Assembly (NCBI RefSeq): GCF_016908565.1
Contig: NZ_JAFBED010000002.1
Span: 310,001 to 374,000 of the forward strand
Direction: 5' to 3'
DNA from: Sutcliffiella tianshenii
Lineage (GTDB): Bacteria > Bacillota > Bacilli > Bacillales > Bacillaceae_I
Length of the DNA: 64,000 bases
Under the pieces are notes generated by a model. That model was not told where the DNA came from, searched no databases, and saw only the letters and a program-made list of their open reading frames with translations. Made by a program: the position numbers and the translations under genes. Shown piece after piece: positions 24,400-34,424 of the stretch. The first letter of the stretch is position 1. Each line of letters begins with the position of its first letter.

Positions 24400-25071
24400 T
24401 CAAAATTTTTTAAAAGGGTTTTTCCATTCCATTAATGCTCCATAATTGTGGGAATCTTCATCTTCAAGGTAGTTTTCTACAACCCTCACTGGTGAGCGGC
24501 CACAACGCAATAGGAAAGTAATGACAGGATCTTTTACTTCTCCCTTTATTACTGCATCTAGATATTGTTGTGCTGACATTTCATCAGCGTGTTTATGATA
24601 ACCAGGCATTCTACCGCCACCTAGTAAGCGATCCACACCTAGTTGAATCACGACTTCATACATGGAAAGCATGAGCCATTTTCCAAGACCCAGTTTTCGA
24701 TAGGCTGGACTGACACTGATATCTACAACATATACGGTGTTTCCATCCGGATTATGAGTGCGGATATAGCCATTGTCTGTTATCTCTTCCCACGTATGAT
24801 CAGGGCTGTCAGGGTCATAATCTACAAGTAGTCCTGTCATTGATCCTGCAATGTTACCATCTATTTCCACACATAATGCTCCTTCTGGAAACAAAGTGAT
24901 ATGATTTCGAAGCTGTTCCCTGTTCCACCACAAATCGGATGGGAAGGGTGGTGGAAAACTTTCCTGCTGGACGCGAATCAGATTGGAAAAGTCCTTCTCT
25001 TCGTAGTTTCGAATAATGGCCTTTACTGGTTTATCTTGATCAAAGACAAAAAACTCTTTTCGATACAACAA
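24400..25071 (-). CDS. GNAT-family acetyltransferase (first of the operon)
   Basis: A 223-residue protein with a clear acetyl-CoA-binding motif: VYVVDISVSPAYRKLGLGKWL (R-K-x-G-x-G type). It starts with TTG at 25071 or 25068, close behind AGGAGGG. It follows the carbon-nitrogen hydrolase gene by 8 bases. In Bacillus subtilis YhcX, a GNAT domain and a carbon-nitrogen hydrolase domain are one polypeptide, so this pair looks like a split version. Acting on the same metabolite is an inference from linkage. Confidence 0.75.
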   Translation of the reverse strand: MLYRKEFFVFDQDKPVKAIIRNYEEKDFSNLIRVQQESFPPPFPSDLWWNREQLRNHITLFPEGALCVEIDGNIAGSMTGLLVDYDPDSPDHTWEEITDNGYIRTHNPDGNTVYVVDISVSPAYRKLGLGKWLMLSMYEVVIQLGVDRLLGGGRMPGYHKHADEMSAQQYLDAVIKGEVKDPVITFLLRCGRSPVRVVENYLEDEDSHNYGALMEWKNPFKKF

Positions 25072-25079
25072 TATCCCTC

Positions 25080-25967
25080 CTATAAAGATAAGGCTAAATT
25101 TTTCTTATTATTTTCCCAATCAGGATAAAGGTCGGTACGGCGGTCTCTCCAAGTGGTGACGGAGCCCTCTTCACGAACCTGGTAGAGTAGTTCCAAATCC
25201 AGGTCTGCAGTGACAATCATATCCTGATTGATTTCTCCTTCGACTAGTAATCCTTTAGGGGGAAATGGAATATCATTCGGTGTGATGACTGCAGCTTGGC
25301 CATAATTTGCTCTCATGAAATCTACTGACGGGAGTGAACCTACTGTACCAGTTGTGACGACATATACCTGATTTTCGATGGTGCGTGCATGGCTGGAATA
25401 GCGAACTCGATGGAATCCATGCTGATCATCCGTACAGGATGGACAGAATATAATATCTGCACCTTTAGCCTTAGCCATTCGGACTATCTCAGGAAACTCT
25501 ATATCATAGCAGGTTAACATCGCAATGGTCCCTTTGTCTGTATCGAACACCTCCAACCCTTCGCCAGGTGACATATTCCATTCTTTTACTTCAGTTGGTG
25601 TCATATGGAGCTTTGCTTGTTCTACTACTCTTCCATCCGGATAAAATAGATGGGCTACATTGTAAAGTTTACCATTTTTTCTGACCACATGGGTACCACC
25701 AATGATATGAAGCTCATATTCTGTAGCCAAGTCAATAAACAAATTTCGATAGGATTCTGTAAAACCTGGCAGATCCCCAATGGTTAACGCATTTCCGCTT
25801 TCATCACCTATCGACATTAATTGTGTGGTGAAAAATTCAGGAAATAAGACAAAATCAGCATTATATTCCTGAGCTGTCTTAACATAATGACGCACCTGAT
25901 CTTCAAATTCCTGAAAAGATCTGATTGTCTTCAATTGATATTGAACCGCTGATACTCTTAATTTCAT
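25080..25967 (-). CDS. Carbon-nitrogen hydrolase (nitrilase superfamily)
   Basis: A cytosolic amidase/nitrilase-type enzyme of 295 residues. The Glu-Lys-Cys triad is visible as LFPEFF (Glu), KLHMTPTE (Lys) and MLTCYDIEFPE (Cys). The start is ATG at 25967 with GAGAGGGG before it, rather than the ATG at 25991 (which precedes that Shine-Dalgarno). It is the first gene of a three-gene operon with two GNAT acetyltransferases. The substrate is unknown; an N-acylated amine or amide that the acetyltransferases make or modify is plausible. Confidence 0.85.
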   Translation of the reverse strand: MKLRVSAVQYQLKTIRSFQEFEDQVRHYVKTAQEYNADFVLFPEFFTTQLMSIGDESGNALTIGDLPGFTESYRNLFIDLATEYELHIIGGTHVVRKNGKLYNVAHLFYPDGRVVEQAKLHMTPTEVKEWNMSPGEGLEVFDTDKGTIAMLTCYDIEFPEIVRMAKAKGADIIFCPSCTDDQHGFHRVRYSSHARTIENQVYVVTTGTVGSLPSVDFMRANYGQAAVITPNDIPFPPKGLLVEGEINQDMIVTADLDLELLYQVREEGSVTTWRDRRTDLYPDWENNKKNLALSL

Positions 25968-26207
25968 ATCGTATCCCCTCTCTAGCATCATTTATATGAT
26001 AAAATTCATTTTTTGTAGTAAGTTATGATGTTTCAAATGATATTATTAATTATTATTTATAAATTAACAAGTACGCACATTAAATATACATAGTGTATAA
26101 AAGTATACTGATTGGGTAGTCGGCCATATCAAAAATGGAATCTGGACAAAAAAACTATGGTTTCTTTTGCTATGGTTACTAAAACGATTCATTATGAAAC
26201 TCTTACG
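25968..26207. other. AT-rich intergenic region with no gene seen
   Basis: Between two divergent units. It contains a small GTATA/TATAC inverted repeat near 26095-26110, and nothing else I can support. Confidence 0.5.
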
Positions 26208-26236
26208 GTGACAGGAATCTGATGCGAGGATATAAT
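26208..26236 (+). promoter_or_regulatory. Sigma-A promoter of the small membrane protein gene
   Basis: GTGACA, 17 bases, TATAAT (11 of 12 consensus positions). The leader of about 90 bases that follows contains AAGTAC/GTACTT (26249-26266) and AAGGATT/AATCCTT (26280-26299) inverted repeats, possible operator or leader hairpins. Confidence 0.65.
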
Positions 26237-26334
26237 ATATTGGGTAAAAGTACAAAATTGTACTTATCTACTTTGTCCAAAGGATTGTTACTAATCCTTA
26301 AAGAACTTGAAAGATAATCAAAAGAGGTGGAAAA

Positions 26335-26523
26335 ATGAAGATTGCAATAATACTTGTAATAATCATTGGGGTTGCATCCCTGTTTGTCACACTTGCTTTG
26401 GCAGGGAAGAATGATGAAAACTACAGTGGATCAACCAAAGGAAACATATTCCGCTTAACATGGATATATGTAGGACTTGCAGTGGTGCTTTTAGGAGGAA
26501 TTGCATTATATTTAAATATATAG
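26335..26523 (+). CDS. Small membrane protein with two helices
   Basis: 62 residues: helix 1 about 3-23 (IAIILVIIIGVASLFVTLALA), a polar loop KNDENYSGSTKGN, and helix 2 about 43-61. AGAGGTGG precedes the ATG at good distance, and a near-consensus promoter lies upstream, so I take it as real. I recognise no family. It is alone in its orientation, facing the pbpC terminator. Confidence 0.65.
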   Translation: MKIAIILVIIIGVASLFVTLALAGKNDENYSGSTKGNIFRLTWIYVGLAVVLLGGIALYLNI

Positions 26524-26583
26524 GTATTATGATGAACAAGGAGATGTACTAGCTGCTTCTTCTTTTTCAATATTTTCAAGTAA

Positions 26584-26627
26584 AAAAGCCCTCCTTATTG
26601 TCAAGCTTTGACTTTGGGGAGAGCTTT
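26584..26627 (-). terminator. Intrinsic terminator after pbpC
   Basis: On the minus strand a nested stem (AAAGCTCTCC / GGAGGGCTTT with inner GTCAA/TTGAC) is followed by T6. Confidence 0.75.
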
Positions 26628-26646
26628 CTGATGAAACTAATAATTA

Positions 26647-28653
26647 TTATTGTGAAACTCTAAGTGCTTCATAGAACCGTTTTGTCATTTCGACTGTATA
26701 GGTGCTTCCCCTCGGTTCCTTCGCTTCGACACCTTCTATCATCATGGCTGTAAGCATGGTAGGATCCTGCTGGTCATAGGAGACAAACCATCCATTTTCC
26801 GTGCCGGTTGTTCCCTGTTCCATTTTTATTTCGGCGGTACCGGTTTTTCCGGCCATTTCCCTACCAGGAATATTCGCTTTTTGTGAGCTACCTTCTGTAA
26901 CGATCTTACGGAGACTAATTTGGAGCATTTTCGCTTGTTCTTCTGAAACTATGTTCTCTTTCCAGACCTTTTCGGATTCTTCCTCCAATAACAGCGGCTG
27001 CATCATGTTTCCATTATTGATAACACCACCATATATGCTTGCAAGATGGACAATGTTCAATAGAAATTCTCCTTGACCATAGGCAGTATCCGCCAGTAGA
27101 ATTTCACCATCTAATGTTCCAGAGTTAGAAATCTGGGATTTTACTGTAGGATAGGTGAATGGAAGTGCTTCTCCAACTCCCAATTTCTCCAAGCCTTCTA
27201 TAAATTTCTCTTCACCGATTGCAAGCCCAACTTGTGCAAAATAAATGTTATCAGAGAATTTTAAGCCACTTTCCAAATCGACTTTTGTATCGTTCCCATA
27301 AACTCTATTAATTGTATAATTTCCCCACGATTCATCCTTTTTCCATTCCTTCGTATTGATATCGTATGTCTTGTTTGGATCCAATGACTCATTCTCCAAC
27401 CCGATTACGGATGTTATCAGCTTCATGGTGGATCCTGGTGAATACGTATAGGAAAAACGATTTACTGTAGGTTTTTCCGGATTGTTTTCCAAGGCCTCTC
27501 TCTGTTGTGAAGTGATTCCCAATACATAATCATTCGGATTGAATGAAGGTAAGCTTACAAGACTTCGCACCTTGCCGCTATTCGGTTCAACTACAGCTGC
27601 GATGCCTGATTCTTCTTTCAAAGTTTCATAGAGCTTTTGCTGCATAGCTGCATTGATCGTAACCTGTACATTCTCGCCGTCCTGTGCAGGGGTCTCGACG
27701 ATATCAATGGTGCTGCCATCTTCTTTTTCCAAATAGATTTTTTCGCCGTTCTGAGCCCTTAATCGCTCTTCGAGTAGTTGTTCGAGCCCCCTCTTCCCTA
27801 CTTTATCTCCAGGTGCATACCCTTCAAGCTTTTCAAGGTCTTCTGCACTTACTTCCCCGATATACCCGATCAAATGGGCCGCTGCCTCTCCATATGGGTA
27901 GATTCTATCTTTTACTCTTGATACTCTCACACCAGGGATTGCTTCAGCTTTATTTACCGTTTCTTCATCATCCAGGAGGAACTTCTTGACCGGCATGACA
28001 TAATCCGGCTTGGCCCAGCTTAATGTATACCGGGATTTGATGTATTCCTCATCCATATTGATGATCCCTGCTAAAACAGATAGGGATGCTGCCTCATCAA
28101 ACTCTCCAGGAACCACCCCGATTTCAGAAACTTCGGCATTTTGTGCCATAGGATTGCCTTCACTATCAAGAATTTCTCCCCGGTTAGCACTGGTAGTGGT
28201 AATTCTGACTTTGTCGGTCAATTCAAGCTCCGGTAAAATATAGCTTGGATCCCATTGGACGTTCCAGGAATCTGGTTCTTCTTCCTTTATCACTCTTTCC
28301 ATGACAAAATCCTTTTTATACTGGACATTTCCTGCATAGGTATCAAAGGATATCCTACCAGGTATGGTGACAGAAGACTTCTCTTCCCATATAACGTCTT
28401 TATCGAGCACTTCAACTTTCAAATTCGATACTTCAAGATCGCCATACAGCTTTTCATAACGCTCGGAAAACACGTCAAAACCATAGGTTTCCTTCGTGGA
28501 ATCAGTTAAATATGTATCATACATTTTTTGATAATCTGCGTCATTCCAACTACCGATATACTCATCGAGTATTTCATACGGACTGACCTTTTTCTCTTCC
28601 TGGCAGCCGCTTAGCATTAACAAAAAGAACAAGGTAAAAATTACTTTTTTCAA
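26647..28653 (-). CDS. pbpC: Class B penicillin-binding protein, PBP3/MecA type
   Basis: A 668-residue transpeptidase, the length of Bacillus subtilis PBP3. A lipoprotein signal ends LSGC (Cys17). A MecA-N NTF2-like domain (about 22-140), a dimerisation domain, and a transpeptidase domain follow, with STMK at 408-411, SDN at 467-469 and KTG at 603-605. It cross-links peptidoglycan outside the membrane. Proteins with the MecA-N domain often have low beta-lactam affinity. It is a single-gene unit with its own terminator; no bla regulators or beta-lactamase are adjacent. Confidence 0.9.
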   Translation of the reverse strand: MKKVIFTLFFLLMLSGCQEEKKVSPYEILDEYIGSWNDADYQKMYDTYLTDSTKETYGFDVFSERYEKLYGDLEVSNLKVEVLDKDVIWEEKSSVTIPGRISFDTYAGNVQYKKDFVMERVIKEEEPDSWNVQWDPSYILPELELTDKVRITTTSANRGEILDSEGNPMAQNAEVSEIGVVPGEFDEAASLSVLAGIINMDEEYIKSRYTLSWAKPDYVMPVKKFLLDDEETVNKAEAIPGVRVSRVKDRIYPYGEAAAHLIGYIGEVSAEDLEKLEGYAPGDKVGKRGLEQLLEERLRAQNGEKIYLEKEDGSTIDIVETPAQDGENVQVTINAAMQQKLYETLKEESGIAAVVEPNSGKVRSLVSLPSFNPNDYVLGITSQQREALENNPEKPTVNRFSYTYSPGSTMKLITSVIGLENESLDPNKTYDINTKEWKKDESWGNYTINRVYGNDTKVDLESGLKFSDNIYFAQVGLAIGEEKFIEGLEKLGVGEALPFTYPTVKSQISNSGTLDGEILLADTAYGQGEFLLNIVHLASIYGGVINNGNMMQPLLLEEESEKVWKENIVSEEQAKMLQISLRKIVTEGSSQKANIPGREMAGKTGTAEIKMEQGTTGTENGWFVSYDQQDPTMLTAMMIEGVEAKEPRGSTYTVEMTKRFYEALRVSQ

Positions 28654-28787
28654 ATCCTTTTCCTCCTCAGCTGTATCCCAAAATTATCTAATCTAGGAAA
28701 ATATGTTATGTTCTAAGGATACAGGAATTTCCACTTTAATAAAAGCCATAAGAATAAGCTAGATTAATATACTTCGTTTCTACTGAT

Positions 28788-28835
28788 AAGGGATACCCAA
28801 CTGCCTGTTTATTTTTAGCAGTAGGGTATCCCTTT
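28788..28835. terminator. Terminator after the M3 peptidase gene
   Basis: AAGGGATACCC / GGGTATCCCTT with an inner ACTGC/GCAGT stem, just past the stop at 28842; modest T-tails on both sides. Confidence 0.7.
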
Positions 28836-28841
28836 AGAAAA

Positions 28842-30536
28842 TTATAATTCTTTATCTTTTATTCCTTCCAAGTAAACCTCAATTTCCTGGATGACTGAAT
28901 TGACGCAACCCTCTTCAAATGGTGAAATTAATTTTGCTTCTTTTACAAGTTCTGTAAAGGATTTGCTACCACCTTGCTTGCAAAGATGCAAATAATCTTC
29001 CCATGCACCCGCATGGTCCTCCTGAGCTTTTTTCCAGAACTGTAATGCGCAAATTTGAGCCAACGTATAGTCGATATAGTAGAAAGGAGAGCGATAGATA
29101 TGACCCTGCTGGTGCCAGAATCCACCTTCTTCAAGGAATTCGTTCCCATCATAGTCGATATGCGGCAGATATTTTTTCTCGATCTCCCGCCAAGCTTTGT
29201 TTCGTTCCTTAGGCGTTGCTTCCGGGTTGGCATATACATAATGCTGGAACTCATCAACGGCCACACCGTATGGGATAAAAAGAACAGCTTCACTTAGATG
29301 AGAAAACTTATACTTATCAGTATCCTCTTTGAAGAAAAGATTCATCCAAGGCCATGCGAAAAATTCCATGCTCATGGAGTGGATTTCACAAGCTTCCAAA
29401 GTCGGGAATCCATACTCAGGCACCTCAAATCCACGGCTTTCAAACACTTGGAAGGCATGTCCCACTTCATGCTTCAAGACGCGTACATCTCCCTTTGTCC
29501 CATTGAAATTCGCGAAAATATAAGGGGACTTGAACTTGCTTATGTAAGTACAATATCCACCTCCTGCCTTCCCTTTTTTACTGAGCAGGTCCATCAGTCC
29601 GTTGTCTAGCATATATTTATAGAACTCATCCGTTTCAGGGGACATCTCCTTGTACATTTGGATGCCCTGTTTGACTATCCACTCTGCGTCACCTTTTGGA
29701 TCAGGGTTTCCTGATTTGAAACTGAAATTATTATCATAGTACTTCAGCGAGTCCACACCGATGCGTTCCTGTTGTCTCTTCATGAGTTTTGATGCCAATG
29801 GTACGATATATTCCTTTACCTGGTCACGGAATTTTTGTACCATCTCCGCGTTATAGTCCGTTCTTTTAAGTCGAGCGTATGCCAGGTCGGTGAAAGAATC
29901 AAAGCCAAGTTTTTTTGCTATTCTAGTTCTGACTTTCACAAGGCTATCATATAAAGTATCCAATGAATTGGCTTGCTCGCTAAAAAAACTGTATTTAGCT
30001 TCATTTGACCTTTTGCGGACATTTCTGTCCTTCGATTGAAGATATGGAGCAAGCTGGGAAAGATTTTTCTCTTCGCCTTCGACTTGAATTTTTGCGGACG
30101 CAAGTAATTTTACGTATTCACTCACCAGCTTATTTTCTTCCTGAAGATCCTCAAGGACGTCCGGTGAGAAAGTTTTCAACTCACTGTCAGCAAGGGCAAA
30201 TAGCTGACTTCCCCATTTTTCCTCGAGCTGGTTTCGATACTTGGATGAAGTAAGTGCATGATAATATTTTGTAATCAGTCCTTTATAGGAAGGACCCGCC
30301 ATATCAAAAAATGATTTCTCCTCTTGATAAAATCCATCAGTCGTATCAACCGTATGACGGATTTGTACAAGCTGCCTCATGGATTCGAATTCTGAGCGCA
30401 ACTCATTGATTTCCGCCATCGCCCGATCCTGCACCTCGAAGGATTCAGCCGACTCGAACTTCTCCAAAAGTTCATTGAAATCTTTCTCGATGATTGCCAT
30501 GTCCGGTCTATGATACTGATATTCATGAAATTGCAT
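28842..30536 (-). CDS. M3-family oligoendopeptidase
   Basis: A 564-residue zinc peptidase of the oligoendopeptidase F type. HEVGH is at 356-360 (His356, Glu357, His360), with the third ligand glutamate in the following LEACEIHSM helix. No signal peptide, so it degrades short peptides in the cytosol. It is a single-gene unit with a GGGGG-type Shine-Dalgarno before the ATG. The substrate range is unknown. Confidence 0.88.
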   Translation of the reverse strand: MQFHEYQYHRPDMAIIEKDFNELLEKFESAESFEVQDRAMAEINELRSEFESMRQLVQIRHTVDTTDGFYQEEKSFFDMAGPSYKGLITKYYHALTSSKYRNQLEEKWGSQLFALADSELKTFSPDVLEDLQEENKLVSEYVKLLASAKIQVEGEEKNLSQLAPYLQSKDRNVRKRSNEAKYSFFSEQANSLDTLYDSLVKVRTRIAKKLGFDSFTDLAYARLKRTDYNAEMVQKFRDQVKEYIVPLASKLMKRQQERIGVDSLKYYDNNFSFKSGNPDPKGDAEWIVKQGIQMYKEMSPETDEFYKYMLDNGLMDLLSKKGKAGGGYCTYISKFKSPYIFANFNGTKGDVRVLKHEVGHAFQVFESRGFEVPEYGFPTLEACEIHSMSMEFFAWPWMNLFFKEDTDKYKFSHLSEAVLFIPYGVAVDEFQHYVYANPEATPKERNKAWREIEKKYLPHIDYDGNEFLEEGGFWHQQGHIYRSPFYYIDYTLAQICALQFWKKAQEDHAGAWEDYLHLCKQGGSKSFTELVKEAKLISPFEEGCVNSVIQEIEVYLEGIKDKEL

Positions 30537-30693
30537 GTAATCTCTCCCCCTTTTAACATTGTCCCATTTTATTTCGACAAAAGATGCGTGTAACCCTTTA
30601 GATTTTCCGAATTAATTTCGAAATACGAAATATAGATTGTAAGTAACCTCGCCCCCACCAAATCGCGGCGCCAAAAATCGAGAACATCTAAAA

Positions 30694-30725
30694 AGAGTGG
30701 CTCACGAACAGCCACTCTTCTCTTC
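30694..30725 (-). terminator. Intrinsic terminator after the luciferase-like gene
   Basis: A perfect 10-bp stem AAGAGTGGCT / AGCCACTCTT with a 7-base loop. On the minus strand it is followed by TTTAG. Confidence 0.65.
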
Positions 30726-30730
30726 ACTCT

Positions 30731-31741
30731 TTACTTATTCCATACCTCTGCAAGAATCTCAAAGGATCTTAAACGAGCCTGATGATTATAGACACTTGTA
30801 TTGACAATCAGCTCATCCGCATTTGTTTCTTCAAGGATTTGCTGCAGTTTCGCCTTAACCGTCTCCCCGCTGCCTGTAACTGTATATCGCAACTGTTGCT
30901 GGACAATTTGCTTTTCATACGGACTCCATAATGAATCGATATCTTCCACTGGAGGTTTCATCTTACCTGGATTTCCACGGATCAGATTTAAAAATTGCTG
31001 CTGGAGTGAGGTTGCAAGAAATTCTGCTTCCTCATCGCTATCGGCCGCTATCACATTCACACCAATCATGGCGTATGGTTGGTGTAGCGCATCACTTGGC
31101 TTGAATTGTCTGCGGTACAATTCCAAAGCCGGTAACGTATAATCAGGTGAAAAATGGCTTGCAAATGCAAATGGCAAGCCGAGTTCAGCTGACAGTTTCG
31201 CACTGAATCCACTCGAGCCTAACAGCCATATGGGAATATTCAACCCTTCACCAGGCACAGCCCGGACTTTAGTTGTGCCGTCGGGATGGAAATATGAACG
31301 AAGCTCTGCTAGTTGCTGGGGAAAATGCTCTCCACCGCTGCTTCTGTCCCTTCGAAGGGCAGCCGCTGTCAGCTGGTCGCTTCCTGGTGCTCTCCCTAAT
31401 CCTAGATCAATGCGGCCGGGATAGAGGGTCTCCAGAGTTCCGAATTGCTCAGCGATAACGAGAGGTGCGTGGTTAGGCAGCATGATCCCTCCTGAACCAA
31501 CGCGAATCGTTGTTGTTGCCCCGGCAATATGGCCAATGACGACCGATGTGGCTGAGCTGGCAATACCGGTCATATTGTGGTGCTCGGCCAGCCAGAATCT
31601 TTTATATCCTAGCTTTTCTACATGTCGGGCAAGCTCCACACTATTCTGGAAAGATTGACCTGCATTGCTTCCTTCCACTATGGGTGCCAGGTCTAGTACG
31701 GACAACGGGATCGGATTTGATTGTGGTAGATTTTCATTCAT
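30731..31741 (-). CDS. Luciferase-like flavin-dependent monooxygenase
   Basis: A 336-residue TIM-barrel enzyme of the LLM class (YceB/MsnO8-like). WLAEHHNM near residue 50, [15 protein letters not shown] and [12 protein letters not shown] are the family's flavin-site landmarks. It uses reduced flavin supplied by a separate reductase; the substrate is not deducible. It starts 25 bases after the stop of an M20 peptidase gene upstream on the same strand, which suggests one transcript with it. Confidence 0.82.
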   Translation of the reverse strand: MNENLPQSNPIPLSVLDLAPIVEGSNAGQSFQNSVELARHVEKLGYKRFWLAEHHNMTGIASSATSVVIGHIAGATTTIRVGSGGIMLPNHAPLVIAEQFGTLETLYPGRIDLGLGRAPGSDQLTAAALRRDRSSGGEHFPQQLAELRSYFHPDGTTKVRAVPGEGLNIPIWLLGSSGFSAKLSAELGLPFAFASHFSPDYTLPALELYRRQFKPSDALHQPYAMIGVNVIAADSDEEAEFLATSLQQQFLNLIRGNPGKMKPPVEDIDSLWSPYEKQIVQQQLRYTVTGSGETVKAKLQQILEETNADELIVNTSVYNHQARLRSFEILAEVWNK

Positions 31742-31766
31742 AGTCGTAACAAACTCCCTTCCTGCT

Positions 31767-32936
31767 TTACTTCTTTATCGTAGAAAATTCCTCTTTGATT
31801 CTGTTCAGTAGTTCCGGGTCAGTCAATATTTTCAATGCTGTCAGAGCCATCGCTTTTGCCCCGAGCATCATCGCCTCTTTACCTTGCTCACTTAATGCGG
31901 CATCCCGGAATTCTACTGTGTGGCAACTGAAAAGCTCGTCACAGATCTTAATATATGGATGGATGGAAGGCGCAACAAGACTGACATTGCCCATATCCAG
32001 TGAACCTGATCCATCCCTGGATTCAGTTATGTCACTTGCGGGTACCCCTAACTCAATGAGTGAGGAAGTAAAAGCATCGGAGAGTGCATCATTTGTCACC
32101 ATGTTGTCATAGGAGAGTTCATAGTTGGACATTTTCATCGTCGCCCCTGTCATAAGGGAGGCACCTTCTGCTATTGCTTTTACTTTTTGCACCAATTCGT
32201 TGACGTAGCTCCTTGTTTGGGCACGCACATAAAACTGGGCGACCGCATAATCAGGGACAACATTTGCCGCTTTCCCGCCTTCTGGTATAATACCGTGAAT
32301 TCTCGTGTCGGACGTGACATGCTGTCTTAAGGCATTGATCCCATTGAAGGTGTGGATGACTGCATCCAGGGCATTTATCCCTTTTTCAGGGCTTGCAGCT
32401 GCATGTGCAGGTTTACCAAAGAACTCAAACTGAACGGCATCCATTGCCAGTGAGGATCCGCTCTTCACATAGGAATGCAAAGGGTGGACCATCATCGCCA
32501 TATCAAGATGATCGAATACCCCTTGTTCCGCCATCGTGACTTTCCCGCCTTTTGTTTCCTCCGCAGGTGTACCGTAAACCACGACTTTCCCGCCTGTTTC
32601 CGGTATTATTTTGCTGATAGCAATGCCTGCTGCTATACCCATGGTTCCAATCAGATTATGGCCGCATGCATGACCAATCTCAGGCAGGGCATCATATTCA
32701 CTCATAATTCCGATTGTTGGGCCTTGTTCTCCGCTATCAAATACTGCCTCAAATGCTGTAGGCAGGTCACATATACCCATTTTCACCGAAAATCCATGTT
32801 CAGACAGTGTATCTGCAAGCAGTTTGGAAGACTTGAATTCTTCATGTCCAAGCTCCGGATTTTCTCCTATACTTGTGCTTATATCATAGAATTGTTCCCG
32901 TAATTCATTTAAAGTATCTATTAAAATCTGTTTCAT
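31767..32936 (-). CDS. M20-family amidohydrolase/peptidase
   Basis: About 389 residues, a dimetal amidohydrolase of the ACY1L2/AbgB kind. HACGHNL gives metal ligands, [10 protein letters not shown] the general-base glutamate, and HPLHSYVK and SIHPYIKI further ligands. The inserted dimerisation domain lies in the middle ([15 protein letters not shown]). It would cleave an N-acyl or aminoacyl amide in the cytosol. The start is ATG at 32936 (MKQILID) with AAAGGGG before it, not the upstream TTG-type opening at 32984. It is first in a likely pair with the luciferase-like gene. Confidence 0.82.
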   Translation of the reverse strand: MKQILIDTLNELREQFYDISTSIGENPELGHEEFKSSKLLADTLSEHGFSVKMGICDLPTAFEAVFDSGEQGPTIGIMSEYDALPEIGHACGHNLIGTMGIAAGIAISKIIPETGGKVVVYGTPAEETKGGKVTMAEQGVFDHLDMAMMVHPLHSYVKSGSSLAMDAVQFEFFGKPAHAAASPEKGINALDAVIHTFNGINALRQHVTSDTRIHGIIPEGGKAANVVPDYAVAQFYVRAQTRSYVNELVQKVKAIAEGASLMTGATMKMSNYELSYDNMVTNDALSDAFTSSLIELGVPASDITESRDGSGSLDMGNVSLVAPSIHPYIKICDELFSCHTVEFRDAALSEQGKEAMMLGAKAMALTALKILTDPELLNRIKEEFSTIKK

Positions 32937-33030
32937 ATGTAGTCCCCTTTGCCAGTGATATGTAAGATAATGATTAAAAAACATCTTATCATGAACTTAT
33001 TTTTTCGGATAATAATCTGCCTGAAAATGA

Positions 33031-33063
33031 AAAACAGCACTTCAATCATTAAAGTGCCGTTTG
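33031..33063 (-). terminator. Intrinsic terminator after the OYE-family gene
   Basis: AAACGGCACTT and AAGTGCTGTTT (one mismatch) followed by TTTCATTTT on the minus strand. Confidence 0.7.
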
Positions 33064-33076
33064 TAAATATAACCTA

Positions 33077-34300
33077 TTAAACTCTCCTCATCTGAAAGAC
33101 ATCCATCCCATTTTTAAAGATTGACCGGAGCAATGCGAGTTTAGGGGACAGGGTTTCCTTAGGTGCTTTCCCAACTGCAATTCTTTCGAGCTGCAAACTA
33201 TACCATGTCAATTCCAGCATGGCGGTCCTGTCTATCCATTTGATTCCTGTCTTTCTTGATGCCAATTGAACCTGCTCTCTCGATCCTTCCATCAGTTCAT
33301 CAGGTAGGCTTGGATAAACAGCCATCGGACGTGCAAGCCCAATCATGTCGGCATCCCCGGACTGCAAGGCATCAAGCATACCTTTTCTTGTGCGGAATCC
33401 ACCGGTTACAACGATAGGTGCCTTCGAAACCTTGTTGGCTTCAGCTGCAAATTCCAAAAAATAAGCTTCACGTTTTTGGGCGCTTTGCTTCATAGCGCTA
33501 CCTGTCATTCTAGGATTTTCATACGATCCACCTGATACCTCGATCAAATCTATTCCCAGGTCATTCAATCGACTGATGACTTTCATCGAATCTTCTTCAG
33601 TGAAGCCAGCTTTCATAAAATCAGCTGAATTCAATTTTACCGAGATGGGATACTCCTCCCCCACTTCACGTCTGATGCTCTTGTAAATTTCTATAAGGAA
33701 TCTCATGCGGTTTTCAATGGAGCCACCCCATTGGTCCGCCCTCTCGTTATGGCGGTTTGAAAGGAATTGACTGATTAGATACCCGTGCGCTGCATGTATC
33801 TGCACACCAGTGAATCCTGCTTTTTTTGCTATGCCTGCAGTAGTTCCAAAACGTTTGATGATATCCTGAATTTCCCGTTCGGTCAGTTCTCTTGCAATTG
33901 GAAAATACTTTTGGAGAGAAGGTTCGAATTCAATTTTTGATGGTGCAACCGCCTCTTTTACAATCCCTTTGAATACTTGCTTTCCTGGATGGTTGATTTG
34001 CATCCAAAGCTGTGTATTGTTTTGTGTACCTGAATTGGCCCATTTTTTTAAGAGTTCAAGGTCCTGTTCATCCTCAATTACAACATTCCTAGGCTCACCA
34101 AGTGCCCGGCGATCGACCATGACATTACCCGTAACCACAATTCCCGCGCCGCCTTTTGCCCAAGTTTCATACAACCGAACCAATTTTTCAGTCGGCCTGT
34201 TACGTTCATCCGCCAATCCTTCACTCATGGCCGCTTTGAAAAATCTATTTTTTATCATTATGCCATTCGGCAATACTAGTTTTTCTTCGAAATTGGTCAT
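33077..34300 (-). CDS. Old-yellow-enzyme-family NADH:flavin oxidoreductase
   Basis: A 407-residue FMN TIM-barrel enzyme. QLWMQINHPGKQ, GVQIHAAHGYLISQFLS and HNERADQWGGSIENRMRF are the classic FMN/substrate-site segments, and PIVVTGGFRT with IGLARPM bind the phosphate. It is of the single-domain form, without the Fe-S/FAD extension of dienoyl-CoA reductase. It would reduce activated C=C bonds. It is a single-gene unit; the physiological substrate is unknown. Confidence 0.85.
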   Translation of the reverse strand: MTNFEEKLVLPNGIMIKNRFFKAAMSEGLADERNRPTEKLVRLYETWAKGGAGIVVTGNVMVDRRALGEPRNVVIEDEQDLELLKKWANSGTQNNTQLWMQINHPGKQVFKGIVKEAVAPSKIEFEPSLQKYFPIARELTEREIQDIIKRFGTTAGIAKKAGFTGVQIHAAHGYLISQFLSNRHNERADQWGGSIENRMRFLIEIYKSIRREVGEEYPISVKLNSADFMKAGFTEEDSMKVISRLNDLGIDLIEVSGGSYENPRMTGSAMKQSAQKREAYFLEFAAEANKVSKAPIVVTGGFRTRKGMLDALQSGDADMIGLARPMAVYPSLPDELMEGSREQVQLASRKTGIKWIDRTAMLELTWYSLQLERIAVGKAPKETLSPKLALLRSIFKNGMDVFQMRRV

Positions 34301-34369
34301 ACATAATTGTCCCCCTTTTCCTCTTTAAGATAGCATGTCCATCATTAAACCTGAGAAAATGGCTGGACG

Positions 34370-34399
34370 AAAAAAGGCACTACCCTGAGAGTAGTACCT
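34370..34399 (-). terminator. Intrinsic terminator after ampS
   Basis: AGGTACTAC and GTAGTGCCT (one mismatch), loop 7, then TTTTTT on the minus strand. Confidence 0.75.
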
Positions 34400-34424
34400 A
34401 TTATCTTAGGATGAAGCAGTGACA

